Made by a program: the position numbers and the translations under genes
NCBI GenBank assembly: GCA_963803875.1
Contig: CAWDOA010000007.1
Span: 1 to 64,000 of the forward strand
Source of the DNA: JABDIY01 sp963803875
Lineage (GTDB): Bacteria > Actinomycetota > Acidimicrobiia > Acidimicrobiales > SZUA-35
Length of the DNA: 64,000 nt
Direction: 5' to 3'
Shown here: positions 8,774-18,463 of the stretch, piece after piece
Layout: the number at the start of each line of letters is the position of its first letter
How positions within the stretch are numbered: the stretch's first letter is position 1
The notes under the pieces: generated by a model
The model's input: only the letters and a program-made list of their open reading frames with translations
Databases searched by the model: none
What the model was told of the DNA's origin: nothing

Positions 8774-9181
8774 GTGAGTCGTACCTTCATCATCTGCAAA
8801 CCTGACGCTGTCGAGCGTGGCTACGTGGGAGAGATCATCTCCCGCTTCGAACGGAAGGGCCTCAAGCTCGTCGCCGGTGAACTGCGCGCACTCGATGCCG
8901 AGACCCTCTCCAGGCACTACGAAGAGCACGTCGGTAAAGGGTTCTACGACGACTTGGTTGCCTTCATGAGTCGCAGCCCCGCCTTTGTCGCTGTTCTCGA
9001 AGGCCCCGAAGACACCTTTGCCATCGTTCGCACCATGATGGGCCCGACCAACCCCGCCGATGCACCTCCGGGGACCATTCGGGGCGATTTCGGCACCGCT
9101 ATGACCGAGAACCTGGTGCACGGAAGCGACAGCAACGAATCAGCCGAGCGCGAGATCGGCATCTTCTTTCCCGAACTCTGA
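8774..9181 (+). CDS. ndk: Nucleoside diphosphate kinase
   Basis: Transfers phosphate from ATP to nucleoside diphosphates through a phosphohistidine. The active-site motif NLVHGSDS and the N-terminal TFIICKPDAV are conserved. 135 residues, the family's usual size. Start GTG at 8774. It sits between pilin-like paralogues 2 and 3, so those genes have expanded around it. Confidence 0.97.
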   Translation: MSRTFIICKPDAVERGYVGEIISRFERKGLKLVAGELRALDAETLSRHYEEHVGKGFYDDLVAFMSRSPAFVAVLEGPEDTFAIVRTMMGPTNPADAPPGTIRGDFGTAMTENLVHGSDSNESAEREIGIFFPEL

Positions 9182-9272
9182 CAGAGAGGACCGGTACAAA
9201 CCGGCCCGTAGCAAGTCACTTTGACGAGAACCAGGTGTTAAGACAACCACGCTTGGTGCCGATGAAACACCC

Positions 9273-10421
9273 ATGTCGATTGAGTTCCGGTCTGATCGCG
9301 CCAAGGAGCGGGGTGCGACCCTTGCTGGGTATGCGCTCGTCATGGCGACGATGACGGTCGTCGGTCTTGGTTCGATGGCTGCGTTGGAGATCTACGGCGG
9401 AGAGTTCTTGGCGGACACGGGAAACAAAATTGGAGCTCCGCGCGAATCTGCGGAGGATCTTGCCAGAACCGAAGTTGCGTCGTATGGGCTGCAGAACAGC
9501 ACCGGATTCGGTGCGTCCACAACGACTACGACCTCAGCCCCGACTACGACCGCGGCACCAACCACCACGACAACGACTGCAGCACCGACGACTACAACGA
9601 CTGCGGCACCGACGACAACGTCCACCACTGCGCCGACCACCTCGACAACGCAGGCTCCTGGGAATCCACCGGACGGGGTGTTGCCGGATGTGATTGGTGA
9701 TTGTCTGGGTGAGCCGGGTATCACCGCAGCCGAGCTGCGTACCAGCGGGTGGCAGGATTTCACCGGATGTGATCTGGGTGTGAATGGTCCTCTTGATTTG
9801 TCCGGGTTTGATCTGTCCGACGCTCAGATCGAGGGTGGTGATTGGGACGGGACGATCTTTGACGGGGCCAACTTGTTCAAGACCGAGTTCAAGCTCTTGT
9901 CGATGGACAATTCCAGCTTTGTGGGGGCCACTGTCCAGGAGTTGTTCGTGAAGGACTTCTCGATGGTGGGGGCCGATTTCAGTGGGACTGATTTGACCAA
10001 GGCGAAGTTTGAGACTGGGGATCTGATTGGTGCCGATTTCTCGTCGGCGTTGATCGTTGATGCGGACTTCAAAGAGGTCGATGCCGGTGGGGCGACCTTT
10101 GCCAACGCGACGATCATCGGGACCAAGATGGAGTCGATGGGGGCGTTGAGTGCATCGTTTGCGGGGGCAACCTTCCAGGCCGTTAATTTGGACAAGGCCA
10201 ACCTTCGGAACGCAAACTTCGACAACGCGGTGCTCGACACGGTGGATATGCGGGAGGCGACCATCACTGATGCGACCTTCCTGGGTGCTGACTTCAACGA
10301 TGTCGACATCGACAAGTCGATCGGTGAGGCCCAGCTGGGGAGCAGTGGCACCTGGACCGAGGTCAAGTGCCCCGACGGTGAGCACGACACCCCATATCGA
10401 ACCTGCGCCTGGCTCCCGTAG
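9273..10421 (+). CDS. Flp-pilin-like N-terminus fused to a pentapeptide-repeat domain, paralogue 3
   Basis: 382 residues with the same layout as the gene at 6813. A short basic leader is followed by ERGATLAGYAL, one hydrophobic helix and DTGNKIGAPRE. A long Thr/Ala/Pro linker (residues about 82-128, runs of T broken by AAP) comes next. The pentapeptide-repeat region (TGADF-like units, about 145-365) shares the GNPPDGVLPDVI entry sequence and the four framing cysteines with paralogue 1. The linker is much longer than in paralogue 1. It lies 90 bp after ndk and may have its own promoter (TTGACG at 9221-9226, without a clear -10). Function unknown; surface-exposed repeat protein inferred. Confidence 0.75.
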   Translation: MSIEFRSDRAKERGATLAGYALVMATMTVVGLGSMAALEIYGGEFLADTGNKIGAPRESAEDLARTEVASYGLQNSTGFGASTTTTTSAPTTTAAPTTTTTTAAPTTTTTAAPTTTSTTAPTTSTTQAPGNPPDGVLPDVIGDCLGEPGITAAELRTSGWQDFTGCDLGVNGPLDLSGFDLSDAQIEGGDWDGTIFDGANLFKTEFKLLSMDNSSFVGATVQELFVKDFSMVGADFSGTDLTKAKFETGDLIGADFSSALIVDADFKEVDAGGATFANATIIGTKMESMGALSASFAGATFQAVNLDKANLRNANFDNAVLDTVDMREATITDATFLGADFNDVDIDKSIGEAQLGSSGTWTEVKCPDGEHDTPYRTCAWLP

Positions 10422-10474
10422 CCACATCCAGCACTGGACCGGCGACGACCCGGGAATCACGCTCGAGGACCGAG

Positions 10475-10493
10475 CCTGAACCTCGGGTTCAGG
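10475..10493 (+). terminator. Hairpin after pilin-like paralogue 3
   Basis: CCTGAACC and GGTTCAGG form a perfect 8-bp stem with a TCG loop, followed by a weak TCGAAATTTCT tract. It lies between paralogue 3 and mreB and could separate the two transcripts. The weak T-run lowers confidence. Confidence 0.5.
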
Positions 10494-10583
10494 TCGAAAT
10501 TTCTGGATGAGCATCCGCCACTGAAACCCCCATGTTTCCTAGGGTCTAAACACCTGTTGAGGCCCAAACCTGTGGGGGTATTC

Positions 10584-11627
10584 GTGGCCCGAAGTCGCTT
10601 CCAATCGATGTTCTCCGCAGTCGGCCAACGCGATGTAGCCATTGATTTAGGCACCACCAACACTCTCATCTACGTCGAGGGTCAGGGTGTGCTGCTGTCA
10701 GAACCCTCAATGGTTGCTCGAGACCGGGCTACGAAAGAGCCGATTGCCGTAGGCTCCGAGGCCAAGTTCATGATGGGTCGAACTCCGGCCAACATCGAGG
10801 TCATTCGCCCCCTGTCCGACGGCGTGATAACCGAATTCGAAGCGTGCGAGCAGATGCTCCGCTACTTCGTTGCCAAGGCCATCCCCAGCCGTCGTCTCGG
10901 CAAACCACGAATGGTCATCTGCGTGCCGTCAGGCATATCGGCCGTGGAGCACAGATCGGTTCGAGACGCCGCCGAGTTCGCCGGTGCCCGCGATTCTGTG
11001 ATCGTCGAAGAACCCGTCGCCGCTGCCATCGGCGCCGGTTTGCCCATTCACCATGCCGCCGGCAACCTCGTGATCGATATCGGCGGTGGCACCACCGAGG
11101 TTGCAGTGCTGAGTCTGGGTGGGGTCGTGTCGTCCCGCTCGGACAAAGTTGGTGGGCTGGCCATGGACGAGGCCATCATCGAGTACGCCCGCAAGGAGTA
11201 CAACCTCGCATTGGGCGAGCGCACCGCCGAAGAGATCAAGATCAAGCTCGGTTCGGCATGCCCAATGCCCACCGAGTTCGAAGCCGAGATACGGGGTCGA
11301 GACCTCGTCACCGGCCTCCCCAAGACAGTCGTGACCACCACCGCCGAAATCCGTGAAGCTCTCAGCGAAACGGTGGCGGCCATTGTCGACGCTCTCAAGT
11401 TCACCCTCGATGCCACCCCGCCCGAGTTGGCGGCCGATTGTATGGACCGGGGAATCACCCTGGTAGGTGGCGGATCACTACTGGCTGGTATGGACCGACG
11501 TCTCAACATCGAGACCGGCATGCCCATCCGAAAGGTGGCTGATCCCCTCGAGGTCGTGGTTGTGGGTTCGGCGAAGTTCCTTGCCTCCTACGACTCGCTG
11601 CAGGCGCTTGCCGCAGCGAAGAGCTAG
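10584..11627 (+). CDS. mreB: Rod shape-determining protein MreB
   Basis: Actin-like ATPase that forms filaments under the membrane and guides lateral wall synthesis. Phosphate-binding and adenosine motifs are visible: DVAIDLGTTNT near the N-terminus, VIDIGGGTTEVAV in the middle and GITLVGGGSLL near the C-terminus. About 347 residues. I chose GTG at 10584 because a G-run (10574-10578) sits 5 bp upstream; TTG 10557 or ATG 10608 are alternatives. First gene of mreB-mreC-mreD-mrdA-rodA, a rod-elongation operon with overlapping downstream starts. Confidence 0.95.
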   Translation: MARSRFQSMFSAVGQRDVAIDLGTTNTLIYVEGQGVLLSEPSMVARDRATKEPIAVGSEAKFMMGRTPANIEVIRPLSDGVITEFEACEQMLRYFVAKAIPSRRLGKPRMVICVPSGISAVEHRSVRDAAEFAGARDSVIVEEPVAAAIGAGLPIHHAAGNLVIDIGGGTTEVAVLSLGGVVSSRSDKVGGLAMDEAIIEYARKEYNLALGERTAEEIKIKLGSACPMPTEFEAEIRGRDLVTGLPKTVVTTTAEIREALSETVAAIVDALKFTLDATPPELAADCMDRGITLVGGGSLLAGMDRRLNIETGMPIRKVADPLEVVVVGSAKFLASYDSLQALAAAKS

Positions 11628-11639
11628 CTGCCACAAGCC

Positions 11640-12482
11640 ATGAAAGCGCTCCGAACCCGAAGGGTCGCGTCGGGACGTCCGGCTCCGGTACGTCTGGTGG
11701 TGCTGGTGCTGCTCACCTGCGTCGCCCTGCTCATCCTCGACGGTCGGGGCTCGTCGATCATCTCAGCCGGACGAAGCGTGGCAACAACGATTGCCCGACC
11801 CATCACAGGTGTTGCTTCGTGGGCAGCTTCGCCGATCGGTGCAGCCGCCGACGGCCTCAGCGGTGACCTGGGCGAGCTGCGCACCGAGAACGCCGAGCTT
11901 CGGGCCGAGCTGGCCGAACTTCGAGGTCAGCTCGACCAAGCCGCCAACAACGAAGCCGAACTGGCCGAACTTCGGATCGCAGCCGGTATTCAGGTGGCCG
12001 ACTCGCTCCCAACTGTCGTTGCCAGGGTCACTGCCGATCGCACCACCATCACCGACCGGACGCTCGAGATCGACCGCGGCGAAGCGCACGGCGTTCAGTT
12101 GGCCAGCCGGTCGTCACCGGCGAGGGCCTCGTGGGACAGGTGATTTGGACCGACGATACGTCGGCCCGGTTGCGGCCGGTCACCGATTCTCGGGTCGTTG
12201 TCGGGGTCACGTCGCCGGTCAGTGGAGCGGTGGGGGTCGTGCGGGGCAGCGGCACCAACCGGCGTCTCTCCCTTGCACTGGTTGAGCGCGATCCGCGAGG
12301 TGGTTCGCAGCGGTGCCAGTTTCATCACTTCGGGCTTCGACCGCAGCGTCTTCCCCCCCGGGATTCCGGTTGGAGCGTTCCAGTTCGACGTCGGGGGCGA
12401 GCCCACGCTGGTCCCTTCCGCCGATCTCGAGCGACCGGGTTTCGTGTCGGTGATCCTCACCCAGCCGGTGGCGGAGGGGTGA
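11640..12482 (+). CDS. mreC: Rod shape-determining protein MreC (interrupted by two apparent frameshifts)
   Basis: Membrane-anchored periplasmic scaffold linking MreB to the wall enzymes. The N-terminal helix (VRLVVLVLLTCVALLIL), a coiled coil (repeated ELRAELAELR, residues about 75-115) and the C-terminal beta-domain (ITSGFDRSVFPPGIPVG) are all present, but in different frames. The frame leaves phase near 12100, where adding a G to TTGGCC restores LGQPVVTGEGLVGQV. It returns near 12270-12290. The two compensating changes in an otherwise conserved operon suggest sequence errors. The end overlaps mreD by GTGA. Confidence 0.85.
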
Positions 12483-13066
12483 GCCGTAGACAGGTGATGC
12501 GATTGGCGGTTGTCGGTTTGTTCCTTGCCGCCATCCAGGTTGCAGGGTTCGATCGTTTCCTCCTCTTCGGTACGGCCTACTTGGCGCTGCCTCTGTTTCT
12601 CACGATCGCCACGGCCTCCCGACTCCCTGCCACGAACGCCGCTCTGGTCGGGGCTCTAGTGGGCACGTTCTGGGATCTGCTGGGTATCGATCTGTTCGGT
12701 CGGTATGCGCTGGCCCTGTCCCTCGCCGGTGCCGTGGCCAGCCTTGTCTCATTCCGAAGGCGTGACTCTGGGGCCGTAGCGAGAATCGGCAGCCGGGCGA
12801 TCGGCGTCACCGCTGGGATCATCGTGCTTGCGAGCGTGTCGGCGCTGTCTGGAGAAACGCTGCCGCCGCTGAATTCAGGTACTGCCGTGGGACTTCTGGT
12901 CTCCGTTGTGGTCGGGACGCTCGTCTCGGGGTCAACTCTCAATCGGCTCGCGCTTCCCACCCGCACCGCATGGGATCCGGCCAAGGAACGATCGACCGAC
13001 TGGGTCGACCGGCGAGCGGGTCTCTATTCGGTCCCCGTCGCCACCGCCGAACAAGAGGCCGCGTGA
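12479..13066 (+). CDS. mreD: Rod shape-determining protein MreD
   Basis: Small integral membrane partner of MreC and PBP2. 195 residues, mostly hydrophobic with about five membrane segments (for example AVVGLFLAAIQVAGF and VGLLVSVVVGTLVSG). Similarity to the family is weak, as is usual for MreD, so the call rests largely on position. GTG start within the GTGA overlap with the mreC stop; its own stop overlaps the next start the same way. Translational coupling is likely. Confidence 0.85.
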   Translation: MSRRQVMRLAVVGLFLAAIQVAGFDRFLLFGTAYLALPLFLTIATASRLPATNAALVGALVGTFWDLLGIDLFGRYALALSLAGAVASLVSFRRRDSGAVARIGSRAIGVTAGIIVLASVSALSGETLPPLNSGTAVGLLVSVVVGTLVSGSTLNRLALPTRTAWDPAKERSTDWVDRRAGLYSVPVATAEQEAA

Positions 13067-15225
13067 CCCTCGACCGCCGCTTTGCCGTGTTGGGATGGTT
13101 GGCCGCCGGACTCTTCTTCGTACTGATCGGTCGGGTGTGGTTTCTCCAGGTGATCTCCAGCCCCCAGCTCACCGAGGTGGCTGCCGGTAACCGGACCCGG
13201 CAGATCGTTTCCGAATCTGCCCGTGGGAAGATCTTCGACACCAACGGAAACGTGATCGCCGGCCGGCGAGAATCGCTGGTAGTCACACTCGACTGGAGCG
13301 GCCTGCGTTATCTCGATGAAAACGATCGGGCCGAGGTTCTGGCCGACGCTGCCCACGAGATGAACAACTCCGGCGTGAAGATCAAGGCTGATCGTCTCGA
13401 GGCCGTCTATGAACGGGCCAAGACTCGATCCCTTCAGCCGGTGATCGTCGCCGACGACGTTTCCACCGAACTGTGGGTCACCCTTCAGGAACGATCGTTC
13501 CCGGGGATTGTGGCCGAACGGCGTTCGTTGCGAACCTATCCCTACAACGAAGTCGCCGCCCACCTGATCGGCTACGTCGGACGGGTGCAGGACCAGGCCG
13601 AAGCCGACGAGCTGAACGATGTCGACGATTCCAAGCCCTATCAGCCCGGCGACGAAATCGGTCGGTCTGGAGTAGAGGCCGAGTTCGATCGCGTGCTTCG
13701 GGGTACCCCGGAGCGCAAGCTGGTGGAGGTCAACGCTCGCAACGAGGTAGTTCGGACCATTGAGATACTGCAGCCGGGCGAACCGGGCTCGGATCTGCAT
13801 CTCACCGTCGACATCCAGCTCCAAGCGGAGGCTGAACGGACCCTTCGGTACAGCCTCCTGTTGGCAGAGCGGCGGGCGCCGTGCGAGGACTGCCCGGATC
13901 ACGAGGCGAACGCTGGATCACTGGTCATCACCGACGTCACGGACGGCTCGCTGGTCGCCGCTGCTTCGTACCCGGCGTTCGTGCCGGGCGACTTCCTGTA
14001 CGGAATGACTCAGGCCCAGGCTGATTATCTGTTCCAGAACCCCGATCAGCCCTTCGTCAACCGGGCTGTGTCCGGTCTCTACTCACCGGGTTCGACCTTC
14101 AAGCCGTTCTCGGCGTACGGAGCTATCACCACCGGGGTGCGCTCGCCCGACGATCTCTGGAACGACCAGGGCAAGTACAAGCTGGTTTCGTGCGAGGAGA
14201 ATCCAGGCGGCGGTAGGTGTGTCTTCCAGAACGCCAAGGCCCAGATCTTGGGAGAGGTTGACTTGGTCGATGCAATTTCCCGCTCCTCGGATACCTATTT
14301 CTACTCTCTCGGTGAGGAGCTCTGGCTCGACACCGAACGTTTCGGAACTACTCCGATCCAGGACGCAGCCGAGCTGTTCGGGTTTGGTTCCAAGTCTGGA
14401 ATCAGCCTCGGAACTGAGCGGTCCGGACGGGTGCCCACTCCCGATCGGCGTCGGGCTGACCACGAACGAAATCCTGACGCTTTCCCCAATGAACTGTGGT
14501 TCGTCGGAGACAATGTCAACCTGGCGATCGGTCAGGGGGATCTCCTCGTCACACCGCTGCAGTTGGCCAATGCCTACGCCATGATCGCCGGCGACGGCAC
14601 CCGCTACGACACTCGACTGGTTCAGTCGATCACGAACGGGGTCAGTGGACGGGTGATCCAACTGTTCGACCCGCTCGTGAGCAAGGCCGTCGCATTGGAC
14701 ATGGAGACCATGAAGCCCATCAAGATCGGCCTCGAAGGCGCCACCGTCACCGGTACGCCAAGGGCTGCCTTTGCTGGATTCCCGCAGTCGATCGGTGTGG
14801 CCGGCAAAACCGGCACCGCCCAGGTGGCCGGCAAAGCCGACTTCGCCTTATTCGCTGGATACGGACCCCTCGAAGAGCCGAAGTATTCGATCTCGGTGAT
14901 TCTCGAGCAGGCTGGATTTGGCGGCGACGCAGCTGCTCCCGCCGCCCGAACCATGTTCGACTACCTCCTCGCCGGGGAGGTCCTGCCCGAACGGTTGCCC
15001 TTCACCGAAGCAGAGCCAATTGTGTTGCCGCCCGAGGTCGATGAGAACGGCAACCTACTCAATGAGTTCGGCGAGCGGATCGATGTCCTGGGCAACGTGC
15101 TCACACCCGAACAAATCGCCACGCTCGATGCACCAACCGCGCCCGAGGCTGCGGCGACACCGCCTTCCAACGAACCGCCTCCGTCTGCACCGCCTCCCAA
15201 CGAAGAACCGGCCGTCACACCATGA
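13063..15225 (+). CDS. mrdA: Penicillin-binding protein 2, rod-elongation transpeptidase
   Basis: Class B PBP that crosslinks peptidoglycan with RodA. One N-terminal membrane helix (residues about 7-28), then the dimerisation domain and the transpeptidase domain. Catalytic motifs are STFK (about 344), SSD (as SxD/N) and KTGT (about 581). 720 residues from the GTG at 13063, which overlaps the mreD stop. The C-terminus after about 640 is a Pro/Ala/Glu-rich tail (APPPNEEPAV), probably disordered. The ATG-rich extension upstream of 13063 lies inside mreD and was rejected. Confidence 0.95.
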   Translation: MTLDRRFAVLGWLAAGLFFVLIGRVWFLQVISSPQLTEVAAGNRTRQIVSESARGKIFDTNGNVIAGRRESLVVTLDWSGLRYLDENDRAEVLADAAHEMNNSGVKIKADRLEAVYERAKTRSLQPVIVADDVSTELWVTLQERSFPGIVAERRSLRTYPYNEVAAHLIGYVGRVQDQAEADELNDVDDSKPYQPGDEIGRSGVEAEFDRVLRGTPERKLVEVNARNEVVRTIEILQPGEPGSDLHLTVDIQLQAEAERTLRYSLLLAERRAPCEDCPDHEANAGSLVITDVTDGSLVAAASYPAFVPGDFLYGMTQAQADYLFQNPDQPFVNRAVSGLYSPGSTFKPFSAYGAITTGVRSPDDLWNDQGKYKLVSCEENPGGGRCVFQNAKAQILGEVDLVDAISRSSDTYFYSLGEELWLDTERFGTTPIQDAAELFGFGSKSGISLGTERSGRVPTPDRRRADHERNPDAFPNELWFVGDNVNLAIGQGDLLVTPLQLANAYAMIAGDGTRYDTRLVQSITNGVSGRVIQLFDPLVSKAVALDMETMKPIKIGLEGATVTGTPRAAFAGFPQSIGVAGKTGTAQVAGKADFALFAGYGPLEEPKYSISVILEQAGFGGDAAAPAARTMFDYLLAGEVLPERLPFTEAEPIVLPPEVDENGNLLNEFGERIDVLGNVLTPEQIATLDAPTAPEAAATPPSNEPPPSAPPPNEEPAVTP

Positions 15226-16484
15226 ACCGTCCACTCCTCTCCGCTCACCACGGCGGACTCCTCGGCTTTCTCCGGACGCTCGATCCGGTCCTCATCGGAA
15301 CGATCCTGGCTCTTTGCATGGTTGGCCTCGGCGCCATTGCCAGCACAACAAATGCTGTAGCAGGGGAGACCGGTTTCCTGTTTCGCCAGGTGGGCTTCCT
15401 CTCGATCGGTGTGGTGTTGTTCGGTTTCGCCGCCCGCCTCGACTACCGAAAGCTCCGACCGTTGGTGCCGATTGGTTTTGGGCTCACCGTGCTCGTGCTG
15501 TTGGCGGTGCTCGGACCGTTCGGCACAACCGTCAACGGCACCCGGGGCTGGATCCGCCTCGGAGCGTTTTCGATCCAGCCGGCAGAATTCGCCAAACTGG
15601 CAGTGATCGCATCGCTCGCCGTTGCACTCAGTCGTCCCCGAGGCCGGCGCTACGACAGAATGCCCGATCCAGCCACTGACCCCCGTCGCATGATGTCAGC
15701 GCTCGCACTGCTCGGTCTGGTCATGCTGTTGGTTCTCGCCGAGGGCGAAACCGGCTCGGTATTGGTGTACTGCATGGTGGCCATGGCGATCTTTTTCATC
15801 GCCGGCTCATCGCCTCGATTGCTGGGGTTGCTGGTTGTCAGCGGTGTCCTGGCCTTTGTCCTTGCCTTCAGCAGTGGTGTCATGGGCGACCATGTGGCCG
15901 ATCGTTTCACTTCCTTCCTCGATGCCGACGCCGACCCTCGGGGCGCTGGGTACAACCAGATCCAGTCGGTTACCGCCATCGGATCGGGTGGTCTGGTAGG
16001 GCAGGGGATCTTCGAGGGGCCCCAGACCCAGTTCGGGTTCCTACCCGAGAAGCAGACCGACTTCATCTTCGCTGCGGTCGGCGAGGAAACCGGCTTCGTA
16101 GGAGTGGTGGTTGTGCTCGGCCTGTATGGGCTGCTGTTGCGACGCGTCTTTCGGACCGCCAAGGTTGCCTCTGACCGCTTCGGTCGACTGCTCACCGTGG
16201 GTGTATTCGCCATGATTCTGGTGCAGGTGGTCCAGAACGTGGGCATGACGATCAGGGTCCTCCCGATCACCGGGATACCCCTGCCGCTGGTGTCCTACGG
16301 CGGTAGTTCATTGCTCACCACGCTGCTCGGCCTCGGGATCGTGCAGAGCGTGGCTCGCCACCGGTCGATCGTCACGGCCCCGACGGCGCAACCCCGGATC
16401 ATCCTCGACCACGGGCCGACCTCGGGCCGGTCGACAGCCGCTGGCGAACAGACCGCAGCGGTACCCTTGGGGGCGGATGTCTGA
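15222..16484 (+). CDS. rodA: Peptidoglycan glycosyltransferase RodA (SEDS family)
   Basis: Polytopic membrane enzyme that polymerises lipid II during elongation, partner of PBP2 just upstream. About ten membrane segments are visible. SEDS signatures include NGTRGWIRLG, SIQPAEFAKL, FGFLPEKQTDFIFA and the late PLVSYGGSSL. 420 residues with a short cytoplasmic tail. The ATG overlaps the mrdA stop by ATGA, and the gene's own 3' end overlaps the next gene by 8 bp, so the operon runs on into the radical SAM gene. Confidence 0.96.
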   Translation: MNRPLLSAHHGGLLGFLRTLDPVLIGTILALCMVGLGAIASTTNAVAGETGFLFRQVGFLSIGVVLFGFAARLDYRKLRPLVPIGFGLTVLVLLAVLGPFGTTVNGTRGWIRLGAFSIQPAEFAKLAVIASLAVALSRPRGRRYDRMPDPATDPRRMMSALALLGLVMLLVLAEGETGSVLVYCMVAMAIFFIAGSSPRLLGLLVVSGVLAFVLAFSSGVMGDHVADRFTSFLDADADPRGAGYNQIQSVTAIGSGGLVGQGIFEGPQTQFGFLPEKQTDFIFAAVGEETGFVGVVVVLGLYGLLLRRVFRTAKVASDRFGRLLTVGVFAMILVQVVQNVGMTIRVLPITGIPLPLVSYGGSSLLTTLLGLGIVQSVARHRSIVTAPTAQPRIILDHGPTSGRSTAAGEQTAAVPLGADV

Positions 16485-18463
16485 TACCGCCATCGACAAA
16501 TCGGTTACCACCGTATGGCCCCAGCTGGAAGGACTTCTGCACCGCGTCTCCAAGCCCGCCCGCTACATAGGCGGTGAACTGGGCGCCGCCTACAAGGCAG
16601 CCGACCCGAGGCTGGTCAGTTGGCTCTTCGTGTATCCCGACACCTACGAAATCGGGTTGCCGAACCAGGGACTCCAGATTCTCTACGAGATCATCAACGA
16701 ACGTCCCGATGCCAGAGCTGATCGAGCCTACGCGCCGTGGACCGATCTCGAATCGTTGATGCGAGCCCATCGGATTCCGCTCTTCAGTGTCGAGCATCAC
16801 ACTCCCGGGTCCGAATTCGACGTACTGGCGTTCAATCTGTCGGCCGAGCTCACCTACACCAATCTTCTGAACTGCGTCGACCTCGCTGGCGTTCCGATCC
16901 GGACAGACCAGCGGAGGGCCGACCATCCTCTGGTGATGGCGGGTGGGCACTGCACCTACAACCCTGAGCCACTGGCCGACTTCCTCGATGTCGTCGTCCT
17001 CGGCGATGGCGAGGAGGCCGTCGGCGAGATCACCGATGTTCTTGCCGAGTTCAGGCAGGAAGGCTCGTCCGACCGGGACGGCCTGCTGAGGGAATTGTCC
17101 CACCTCGACGGTGTGTACGTGCCGTCGATGTACACCGTCCACTACGACGGACCGGTTCTCAAAGCGGTCGAACCCCGCTTTCCCGACGTTCCCCCCTTGG
17201 TGCGAAAGCGAACCGTGAGCGACCTGGCCGACTGGCCATACCCAAAGAACCAGCTCGTGCCACTCACCGAGGTGGTCCACGATCGGCTGAGCGTCGAAGT
17301 GTTCCGCGGATGCACAAGGGGCTGTCGGTTCTGCCAGGCCGGCATGATCACCCGTCCGGTGCGGGAACGGCCCGCCGACCAGGTTCGCACCATGGTCAAA
17401 GCCGGCCTCGACCGATCCGGCTACGACGAAGTCACACTGACCTCGCTCTCCACCGCCGACATGTCAGGGATCGACGGAGTGGTGAACGACATCATGAACG
17501 ACGCCGATGCCTGTGGGGTCGGGCCTCTGTCGGTGTCGCTTCCCAGCCTGCGGGTCGACGCCTTCGGCGTCGACATAGCAGCCGAGATCCAACGGGGTCG
17601 ACGAACCGGACTCACGTTCGCCCCCGAAGCGGGCACCTGGCGTATGCGCCAGATCATCAACAAACTGATCAGCGAGGACGATCTGTACGGTGCCGTAGAC
17701 GCCGCCTACAGCCAGGGCTGGAAGCGCATGAAGCTGTACTTCCTCACCGGTTTGCCCTCCGAAACCGACCAGGACACCGAGGGGATCGCCGAACTTGCCA
17801 AGAGTTGCGTCGAGATCGGTAGGAAATACACCAAACGAGCCAGCACCACCGTGTCGGTAGGTGGCTTTGTTCCCAAACCGTTCACACCATTCCAATGGTT
17901 CGGGCAGAACACCGATATCGAGCTGCAGCGCAAAATCTCCCTCCTGCCGCGACACCACTCGCCGCATGCACGGGGTCAACCTCAAGTGGCACGATCCCAA
18001 GGCAACACTCGCCGAAGGAATCACCGCCCGAGGTGATCGTCGTCTCGGGCCGGTGATCGAAGACGTGTGGCGTCGGGGCGGCACGTTTCAGGAGTGGTCT
18101 GAGCACTTCAAACCCGATCTGTGGACCGAAGCCATGGCACGTCACGATCTCAGTATCGATTGGTACGTCTATCGGCATCGCACCGAAGACGAAGTCCTGC
18201 CGTGGGACCATCTCGATGCCGGCCTTCACAAAGACTTCCTGTGGACCGATTGGATGGACGCTCTCGATGAGGTCGGCCTCCCCGATTGCCGGTGGACCCC
18301 GTGTTACGACTGCGGCGCCTGCACTGGCTATGGCATCGAACACGTCGTAGCGTCCGCCACCCCGCCTGCGGGTGGGTCTCAGGGAACCCAAGGTCCGAAC
18401 GGCGTCCCGGCAGCTCGGCCGGCGCCGGTTCCGGTATCTCTGGGGAGAGGAATGCTCGGGTGA
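16477..18463 (+). CDS. Radical SAM protein of the TIGR03960 family (frameshifted near 17947)
   Basis: B12-binding-domain type radical SAM protein of unknown reaction, found widely next to the DUF2344 partner that follows here. The radical SAM cluster CTRGCRFC (CxxxCxxC, residues about 278-285) is intact. The N-terminal part resembles a cobalamin-binding-like domain. The C-terminal part (WSEHFKPDLW ... CYDCGACTGYGIEHV) continues in another frame after 17945; removing one C from CTGCCGC rejoins KISLL to RDTTRRMHG. Complete length would be about 661 residues. Its end overlaps the DUF2344 start. Confidence 0.88.
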
